From CAWULT01 sp963923455 (lineage in GTDB: Bacteria > Acidobacteriota > Vicinamibacteria > Vicinamibacterales > UBA2999), in contig CAWULT010000026.1 of assembly GCA_963923455.1 (NCBI GenBank), forward strand, positions 1 through 43,807: 43,807 nucleotides of DNA, in the 5' to 3' direction. The position numbers and the translations under genes are program-made. Each line of letters starts with the position of its first letter. Within the stretch, counting starts at the first letter, position 1. A model generated the notes under the pieces. That model was not told the origin of the DNA and ran no database searches. It was given only the letters and a program-made list of their open reading frames with translations. Shown here one piece after another: positions 39,087 to 43,807 of this stretch.

Positions 39087-39596
39087 TCAGCTGGGGCGTT
39101 CCGTGGCTTCGATCTGCTTGAAGGTGTCCTCGATCAGCCGCTCGTTGTCCGCCACGGAGAGGTTGCGCTGCAGCAGCTTCGAGGCGATGGCCACCGAGAT
39201 GTCCACGGCCTCGCGCCGGATCTGCTGCAGGGCTCGCGCCGTTTCGAGCTCGATCTGCTTCTCCGCGTTCTTGACGACGGTCGCCGCCTCCGCGCGGGCC
39301 TTCTCCTTCATCTCCTCGCGGAAGCGGTTGGCGTCCGCCCTGGTCGCGTTGAGGATGGCGTCGGCCTCCTTGCGCGCGTCGGCCAGGATGCGGGAGGACT
39401 CCGCGTTCAGGCGCTCGAGCTCCTGCCTGGCCTGACGGGCGTCGTCGAGGGCCTTGGCAATCGAGTCCTGACGCGCCTTCAGCGCGGCCAGCAGCGGGCC
39501 CCAGGCGAACTTCGCCAGCAGCCCTAGCAGGACGAGGAACGTGACGATGGTCCAGATGTAGAGCCCCGGATCGGGCTGGACCAGCGGGTTATTCAT
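39087..39596 (-). CDS. atpF: F0F1 ATP synthase subunit b
   Basis: A 169-residue peripheral-stalk subunit. One membrane helix (about 13-33, YIWTIVTFLVLLGLLAKFAWGPLL) is followed by a long charged helix of about 130 residues (QDSIAKALDDARQARQELERL onwards) that links F0 to F1. The sequence is typical of bacterial b subunits. It is the last recognised ATP synthase gene of this operon: the delta, alpha, gamma, beta and epsilon genes do not follow. Confidence 0.95.
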   Translation of the reverse strand: MNNPLVQPDPGLYIWTIVTFLVLLGLLAKFAWGPLLAALKARQDSIAKALDDARQARQELERLNAESSRILADARKEADAILNATRADANRFREEMKEKARAEAATVVKNAEKQIELETARALQQIRREAVDISVAIASKLLQRNLSVADNERLIEDTFKQIEATERPS

Positions 39597-39654
39597 CGCG
39601 AACGTCCTTTCGGAGATCCGCGGCGCGACCAGACGATGGCCGCGCCCGCGAACG

Positions 39655-39879
39655 CTACTTCAGCAGCACCACCAGCAGCGCGAACACCTCGGCGAGGATC
39701 GCGACGCCTTCGAGCAGGAAGAGCGGCAGGTTCACGGCGCCAGTGATCTGCGCCGTCGCGCTCGGCTGACGGCCAATCGCCTCGGCCGCGCCGGCCGCGA
39801 GCCGTCCGATACCAAGACCGGCACCGATCACGATCAGTCCGAGGCCGATCGCAGCGCCCATGTAGTGCAGAACTTCCAT
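39655..39879 (-). CDS. atpE: F0F1 ATP synthase subunit c
   Basis: A 74-residue two-helix proteolipid that forms the rotor ring. The Gly-rich first helix (GLGLIVIGAGLGIGRLAAGAAEA), the polar loop R37-Q38-P39 and the proton-binding E57 in FLLEGVAIL are present. The residues expected for Na+ binding (Gln in helix one and Thr/Ser after the Glu) are not, so the enzyme is probably proton-driven. A good ribosome binding site (GGAGGAT just upstream) fits the high expression needed for a multicopy subunit. Confidence 0.95.
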   Translation of the reverse strand: MEVLHYMGAAIGLGLIVIGAGLGIGRLAAGAAEAIGRQPSATAQITGAVNLPLFLLEGVAILAEVFALLVVLLK

Positions 39880-39899
39880 TCGATCCTCCGTAATTAAGC

Positions 39900-40838
39900 T
39901 CAGTGATGAGCGTGAATGGCCATGCCGATGAACACGGCCGACAGCAGGGTGAACACGTATGCCTGGACCACGACGACGATGATCTCGAGGGCGGAAATCC
40001 CGACGGCCAGCGGCAGCGACAGGAAGACGCCCACGCCTACACCGGCGATGGCCCGTCCAAACAGCTCGGTGAAGATGAAGACGAAGGAGAGGATCGCGAG
40101 CACCGCGATGTGGCCGCCGGTCATGTTGGCGGCGAGACGCATCGTGAGCGCGAACGGGCGGACGAACATGCCCATGATCTCGATGGGGATCAGCAGGAAG
40201 TAGATCGGCAGCGGCAGCCCGTGCGGCACCATGTTCTTCCAGTGCTGCACGAACCCGTGCGCGCGCACGCCGGCGGCGATGATCGCGAAGAACGTGATCG
40301 TCGCGAGGGCCGCGGTGACGTTGAAGTTGCCCGTCGCCGTCACGCCGCCGTGCAGCACACGCGCGCCGAACGACTCGGCCGGCAGGTGCAGCACGCTGTG
40401 GTTCAACAGCGACAGGACGTCGAAGATCGGGATCAGGCCCACCACGTTGGCGGCGAAGATGAACAGGAAGAGCGTCAGCAGCAGCGGCGTGTAGGCGTTG
40501 ACCCACTTGTTGCCGACGTTGGGCTGGACGATGGAGTCGCGGATGAACTCCACGACGATCTCCAGCACGTTGGCCATGCCGCTCGGAATCAGCCGGTCCT
40601 GCTTCAGGTAGCGGCGCACGGTGAGGGTGACCACGGCGAAGACGACGAACGCCACGAGCCACAGCATCAGCACGTGCTTGGTGACCGACATGTCGATGCC
40701 GAACACCCTGGGGAGATGGATCAGCGGATGCTCGAGGCTGCTGTTGGCAACGTGCTCGATGATGACTTCGCCGGCGTTGAACTTCTCGGCGGCCGCTTCG
40801 GCGGCTTCCGCGGCGTGCTCTGAGGCTGGTAGTTGCAT
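39900..40838 (-). CDS. atpB: F0F1 ATP synthase subunit a
   Basis: A 312-residue membrane subunit that forms the proton channel with the c ring. Five to six helices are visible. The essential Arg lies in FALTMRLAANMTGGH, and the following L-F-G-R-A and VVVVQAYVFTLLSAVFIGMA are typical. An Ala/Glu-rich N-terminus (about 1-25) is unusual but harmless. A GTG codon directly precedes the ATG at 40838. The atpI-like gene ends 28 bases upstream. Confidence 0.94.
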   Translation of the reverse strand: MQLPASEHAAEAAEAAAEKFNAGEVIIEHVANSSLEHPLIHLPRVFGIDMSVTKHVLMLWLVAFVVFAVVTLTVRRYLKQDRLIPSGMANVLEIVVEFIRDSIVQPNVGNKWVNAYTPLLLTLFLFIFAANVVGLIPIFDVLSLLNHSVLHLPAESFGARVLHGGVTATGNFNVTAALATITFFAIIAAGVRAHGFVQHWKNMVPHGLPLPIYFLLIPIEIMGMFVRPFALTMRLAANMTGGHIAVLAILSFVFIFTELFGRAIAGVGVGVFLSLPLAVGISALEIIVVVVQAYVFTLLSAVFIGMAIHAHH

Positions 40839-40866
40839 CACACTCTGTGCCGAACGTCCACGCGGG

Positions 40867-41244
40867 TCACGCGCCCGGCTCGCTGCGCGACCCCTCCACG
40901 AACAGGCGCCGCAGGAACAGCGCCTCGATCACGTGCAGGGCGATGAAGAACCCCGCGAAGCTCACGACGAACGGGATCGGCCGCAGCCGGTACCCGCGGA
41001 GCGCCACCACCACGTAGGCCCCGAAGAACAGCATCTTGGCGCCGAAACCGGCCACCATGACCTGCGTCAGGCGTTGCGGCGCCGCGGTGTACACCCGCAC
41101 CACCCGGACCCACGTCGCCACCGCCGCCGCGAGTGGCCCGATCATCCCGGCGAAGGCCTCCGGGTTGATCGCGGGACCCGCGACCATCGTGGCCACGAGC
41201 CACACTCCCAGGCTCGTGCCGACCATCCACGACACCGGCGTCAT
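40867..41244 (-). CDS. atpI: AtpI-like ATP synthase accessory membrane protein
   Basis: A 125-residue protein with four hydrophobic helices (starting SWMVGTSLGVWLVATMV, ending PFVVSFAGFFIALHVIEALFL). Size, topology and place between atpZ and atpB fit AtpI, a chaperone for c-ring assembly. The sequence is weakly conserved, so the name rests mainly on context. Its start overlaps the atpZ stop by four bases (ATGA). Confidence 0.75.
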   Translation of the reverse strand: MTPVSWMVGTSLGVWLVATMVAGPAINPEAFAGMIGPLAAAVATWVRVVRVYTAAPQRLTQVMVAGFGAKMLFFGAYVVVALRGYRLRPIPFVVSFAGFFIALHVIEALFLRRLFVEGSRSEPGA

Positions 41245-41489
41245 CGAGGCCAGAAGACCATCCGCGCCAGTTCGTAGAACCCGACCACCACACCGAGCAG
41301 CAACCCCAGGACGATGCCCCAGGGCGCCGTGCCGAACCAGTAATCCACGGCGTAGCCGACCCCACCGAGCAGCACGATCGCACCGACGAGCGTGTAGCCG
41401 GCTCCGGCCACGGGCCCCGACCGGACCACGTTGTCCTGCAGGGCTTCGGCCGCCCGCACCAACGAGAACCCGCGGTCGGACCTGGCCAT
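41241..41489 (-). CDS. atpZ: AtpZ-like small membrane protein (ATPase_gene1 family)
   Basis: An 82-residue protein with two membrane helices (GYTLVGAIVLLGGVGYAVDYWFG and GIVLGLLLGVVVGFYELARMVF). The G-G-x-G-Y-x-x-D-x-W-F pattern is that of the AtpZ/ATPase_gene1 family, which helps ATP synthase assembly or Mg2+/Ca2+ supply. First gene of the F0 operon, overlapping the atpI-like gene by four bases. Confidence 0.82.
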   Translation of the reverse strand: MARSDRGFSLVRAAEALQDNVVRSGPVAGAGYTLVGAIVLLGGVGYAVDYWFGTAPWGIVLGLLLGVVVGFYELARMVFWPR

Positions 41490-41576
41490 CGCTGCACTCC
41501 CCCTCGCGTGACGCCGTCACCGACTCCGATGCGCGACGCACCACGGATTCACCGCTGCTCGGTAGAAGCGCCCACC

Positions 41577-41606
41577 AGTATACCCCCGGTTTGTGAAAAA
41601 CTTCAC
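41577..41606 (-). promoter_or_regulatory. Candidate promoter region of the F0 operon with an inverted repeat
   Basis: On the minus strand TATACT (41577-41582) lies about 90 bases before the atpZ start. Upstream of it an inverted repeat GTGAA-AAAC-TTCAC (41593-41606) covers where a -35 element would be, and no good -35 is seen. The repeat could be an operator or part of an activator site. Confidence 0.4.
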
Positions 41607-41674
41607 CAAGCGCGGCGGCCGCGGGGTGATTCCTCGCCGCGCACGACGGGATCGGGCCGGCATCCTCGGCACAA

Positions 41675-41690
41675 GTTCAATACGTTCAAT
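41675..41690 (+). repeat. Direct repeat GTTCAAT, two copies nine bases apart
   Basis: GTTCAAT occurs at 41675-41681 and 41684-41690, a nine-base period, ending 22 bases before the -35 element of the VWFA operon promoter. The position suits an activator-binding site. Only two copies exist, so chance cannot be excluded. Confidence 0.35.
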
Positions 41691-41712
41691 GGCTTGCAGA
41701 GAGCAAGACGGC

Positions 41713-41741
41713 TTGACCGGGCCTCGAGCGGGCCCTATACT
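41713..41741 (+). promoter_or_regulatory. Sigma70-type promoter of the VWFA operon
   Basis: TTGACC (41713-41718) and TATACT (41736-41741) are separated by exactly 17 bases. Both hexamers match the sigma70 consensus at five of six positions. The start codon lies 35 bases after the -10. This is the best promoter seen in the window. Confidence 0.75.
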
Positions 41742-41776
41742 GGCCACGCTACCCGTCGAGCCGCCACCGAGGCCCC

Positions 41777-42670
41777 ATGCGCGCACTCCTTCGAACGACG
41801 CTCGCTCTGCTGGCCCTCGCCGCGGTGACCGCGGGCGGACCGGCGTCGCTGCCCGCCAGTGCCCAGGGCGCCAATCGCGATCGCACGCTCTTCGTCAGCG
41901 CCGTCGACGCCAAGGGTGAGCCCGTCGAAGCGCTCGACGCCGGCGCCTTCGTCGTCCGCGAGGACGGCGTCCGACGCGAAGTGCTGCGCGTGTCGCGCGC
42001 GAACGAGCCGATCGACGTCGCAATCCTTATCGACAACAGCACGGCCATCCGCGACGAGATCACGCGCTTCCGGGCGGCCCTGTCGACCTTCGTGACTCGG
42101 ATGGCGCCGGGCAACAAGGTGGCCCTCGTGGCGCTGGCCGACCGGCCGACGATCTTCGTGGACTACACGGACGACCCGCAGAAGCTCGCCGACGGCATCG
42201 GCCGCGTCTTCCCGATGCCGCAGAGCGGCATGACGCTCATCGACGCCGTGGCCGAAGTCACACAGGGGCTCGTGCGGCGCGAGACGCCGCGCGCCGTCAT
42301 CGTCCCGATCATCACGGATGGCACCGAGTTCACCAACCGCTACGCGGCCCCGACGGTCAAGGCGCTCGTGGACGCGCGCGTGGCGATGCACGCGGTCACC
42401 GTGGGACAGTTCCAGTACTCGGACGAGCAGGGCATCCGGGAGCGGCTCCGGCTGCTCGAGGACGGACCCAGGCAGACCGGGGGGCAGCGCGTCGCGCTGC
42501 TGAACGCCACGGGCCTCGAGGGCGCGTTGAGCCGCGTGGCGCGCGAGTTGTTGTCGCAGTACAAGGTCGTCTACAGCCGCCCGGACTCGCTCGTCACGCC
42601 GTCGAAGGTCACCGTGGAATCGGGACGCAGGGGCGTGACGGTGCGGGGCGGGCCGGCCCACCGGGAGTAG
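41777..42670 (+). CDS. VWFA-domain exported protein (acidobacterial type), degenerate MIDAS
   Basis: A 297-residue exported protein (signal peptide to about residue 32, PASAQGANRD). A short N-terminal strand domain (GAFVVREDGVRRE) is followed by a von Willebrand A domain (about 75-270). It resembles the TIGR03436 acidobacterial VWFA group. The metal motif D-x-S-x-S reads D-N-S-T-A, so the last Ser is lost, while T in SGMTLIDAV and D in ITDGTEF remain. Metal binding may be weaker than in the next gene's product. Function is unknown; VWA domains bind proteins. It is the first gene of the operon, directly behind a good promoter. Confidence 0.85.
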   Translation: MRALLRTTLALLALAAVTAGGPASLPASAQGANRDRTLFVSAVDAKGEPVEALDAGAFVVREDGVRREVLRVSRANEPIDVAILIDNSTAIRDEITRFRAALSTFVTRMAPGNKVALVALADRPTIFVDYTDDPQKLADGIGRVFPMPQSGMTLIDAVAEVTQGLVRRETPRAVIVPIITDGTEFTNRYAAPTVKALVDARVAMHAVTVGQFQYSDEQGIRERLRLLEDGPRQTGGQRVALLNATGLEGALSRVARELLSQYKVVYSRPDSLVTPSKVTVESGRRGVTVRGGPAHRE

Positions 42671-42693
42671 CGGGGAGAGCCAAGGAGTCCACC

Positions 42694-43629
42694 GTGAGAC
42701 ATCTCGCACTCGCACTCGTCGTGGCGCTGGCGGCCGCCACGTCCGCGCCGCGGGCCCAGCAGCCGCAGCCCTCACCCGAACAGCGCCCGGCGTTCCGCGC
42801 GGGGGTCGACATCGTCTCGCTGAACGTGACCGTGACCGACTCGGCCGGCCACTACGTGACCGACATGGATCAGGGCGACTTCTCGGTGTTCGAGGACGGC
42901 GTCAAGCAGGACCTGTCGTTCTTCAACCGCCGGCAACAGCCGATCGCGCTGTCGCTGCTGCTCGACAGCAGCGCCAGCATGGAGGACAAGCTCGAGACGC
43001 TGCAGTCGGCTGCCGGCAACTTCGTCAGGCGGCTCAAGCCGAACGACCTGGCCCAGGTGATCGACTTCGACAGCCGGGTCGAGATCCGTCAGGCGTTCAC
43101 GGGCAACCAGGCCGAGCTCGAGACGGCCATCAGGCGGACGGCGGCCGGCGGCGCCACCTCGCTCCACAACGCGATCTACATCGCCTTGAAGGAGTTGAAG
43201 AAGGTCAAGGCGGTCTCCGAGGAGGACGTCCGCCGCCAAGCCCTGGTCGTGTTCTCCGACGGAGAGGACACGTCGAGCCTGATCTCGTTCGACGAGGTGC
43301 TCGACCTCGCCAAGCGCTCCGAGACCGCGATCTACACCATCGCGCTCCGCGGCGTCGACACGCAGACCAAGGGCTTCCGCGAAGCCGAGTTCGTGATGCG
43401 CCAGCTCGCCCAGGAGACCGGCGGGCGCGCGTTCTTCCCCGCGCGAATCGAGGATCTCGAGGGCGTCTACTCGCAGATCGCCGACGAGCTGGCCAGCCAG
43501 TACACGCTCGGCTACGCGTCGAAGAACGCCCGGCGGGACGGCGCGTGGCGCCGGCTCGTCGTCCAGGTGTCGCGCGCCAACGTCACCCCCCGCACGAAGC
43601 GGGGCTACTACGCTCCGACGGCCCGGTGA
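42694..43629 (+). CDS. VWFA-domain exported protein (acidobacterial TIGR03436 type)
   Basis: A 311-residue exported protein with a signal peptide (to about residue 21, PRAQQ). The N-terminal part has the family's F-R-A-G-V-D-I-V-S-L-N-V-T-V-T-D and G-D-F-S-V-F-E-D-G. The VWA domain (about 85-280) keeps an intact MIDAS: D-S-S-A-S-M, T in GATSLHNAI and D in VFSDGEDTS. The C-terminal SQYTLGYASKN and TKRGYYAPTAR are typical of the acidobacterial group. Starts at GTG with AAGGAG nine bases upstream. It is 23 bases after the first VWFA gene, and its stop overlaps the next gene's start (GTGA). Confidence 0.92.
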   Translation: MRHLALALVVALAAATSAPRAQQPQPSPEQRPAFRAGVDIVSLNVTVTDSAGHYVTDMDQGDFSVFEDGVKQDLSFFNRRQQPIALSLLLDSSASMEDKLETLQSAAGNFVRRLKPNDLAQVIDFDSRVEIRQAFTGNQAELETAIRRTAAGGATSLHNAIYIALKELKKVKAVSEEDVRRQALVVFSDGEDTSSLISFDEVLDLAKRSETAIYTIALRGVDTQTKGFREAEFVMRQLAQETGGRAFFPARIEDLEGVYSQIADELASQYTLGYASKNARRDGAWRRLVVQVSRANVTPRTKRGYYAPTAR

Positions 43630-43807
43630 ACCTGATTCCCTTCGTGCTCTACGTCCTGGCGGGCGCGGCCTACGCCCTCCACTTCGCGCGGCGGCGGGCC
43701 GGAGTGGGCCGCGCCGCGACGACGCTGCTGCTCTTCGCGGCGCTGGCCCACACCTTCGTCATCGGCATGCAGACGATGGAGGTGCGGCACGTGCCGTTCG
43801 CCAACCC
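43626..43807 (+). CDS. ccsA: CcsA/ResC-type cytochrome c biogenesis protein, N-terminal fragment
   Basis: The window ends 60 residues into this gene. It begins at GTG, overlapping the VWFA stop by four bases. Two membrane segments are seen (LIPFVLYVLAGAAYALHF and TTLLLFAALAHTFVIGMQ), then RHVPFAN, the position where CcsA-like heme-handling proteins carry a conserved GHxPxxN. The segment fits the start of the CcsA domain, which delivers heme to apocytochrome c. The rest, with the WWD motif that would prove it, lies outside the window. Confidence 0.7.
   Translation, partial: MNLIPFVLYVLAGAAYALHFARRRAGVGRAATTLLLFAALAHTFVIGMQTMEVRHVPFAN

Noticed and set aside
1..43807. CRISPR arrays, insertion sequences or rRNA
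   Set aside because: No regularly spaced direct repeats, no transposase-like protein and no rRNA-like stretch were found while reading both strands.

Overview
The window is a high-GC bacterial chromosome segment (GC visibly around 70%). It most likely comes from an acidobacterium of the Vicinamibacteria type. Supporting signs are two VWFA proteins of the acidobacterial TIGR03436 kind, an exported DUF1592/DUF1552 gene pair, a fused CcoN-CcoO oxidase subunit with a one-heme CcoP, and many exported TPR, ankyrin and carboxypeptidase-regulatory-like proteins. No phage, transposase, CRISPR array or rRNA is visible. The only RNA gene found is tRNA-Glu(CUC).

Layout. 1-5.3 kb: 3' end of a Kup potassium transporter, then, on the minus strand, an ENPP-type phosphodiesterase lipoprotein, a diheme cytochrome c and a polytopic GT39-like glycosyltransferase. 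5.3-8.6 kb: a vapBC toxin-antitoxin pair, a LigM-like tetrahydrofolate-dependent O-demethylase with its own promoter, and a HpnA-like NAD-dependent epimerase. 8.7-16.1 kb: an M1 aminopeptidase, divergent from a cupredoxin-like/outer-membrane-protein pair, a HupE/UreJ-like membrane protein, a proline-racemase-family protein lacking both catalytic cysteines, and a Gly-Tyr repeat secreted protein. 16.2-21.3 kb: tRNA-Glu, a hybrid sensor kinase split by an in-frame amber codon, a hairpin-rich intergenic stretch, two uncharacterised envelope genes, a lectin-like secreted protein with a strong terminator, and a TPR gene that looks cut off where it runs into ccoP.

21.2-30.4 kb (minus strand): a ccoNO-ccoQ-ccoP terminal oxidase operon, then an ankyrin-DUF1592-DUF1552 operon whose three products all carry export signals. 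30.6-38.1 kb (plus strand): an M23 endopeptidase, a cupredoxin-like lipoprotein joined to ctaA-ctaB-DUF420 (heme A synthesis), a CarboxypepD_reg/TPR protein and a sulfatase-fold/TPR protein that has lost its catalytic residues. 38-41.5 kb (minus strand): an F0-only ATP synthase operon (atpZ, atpI, atpB, atpE, atpF) followed by a UPF0104 membrane protein. 41.7-43.8 kb (plus strand): two VWFA proteins and the start of a CcsA-type cytochrome c maturation gene behind a good sigma70-type promoter.

The common theme is aerobic respiration and envelope biology: cytochromes c, cbb3 oxidase, heme A synthesis, ATP synthase membrane sector, cupredoxin-like proteins, and exported proteins of unknown function. 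The items most worth a second look are the amber-split kinase, the two enzyme-fold proteins without catalytic residues, the ccoP/TPR junction, the hairpin-rich leader and the ankyrin-DUF1592-DUF1552 operon. All family assignments are from reading the sequence and from memory; no search was run.
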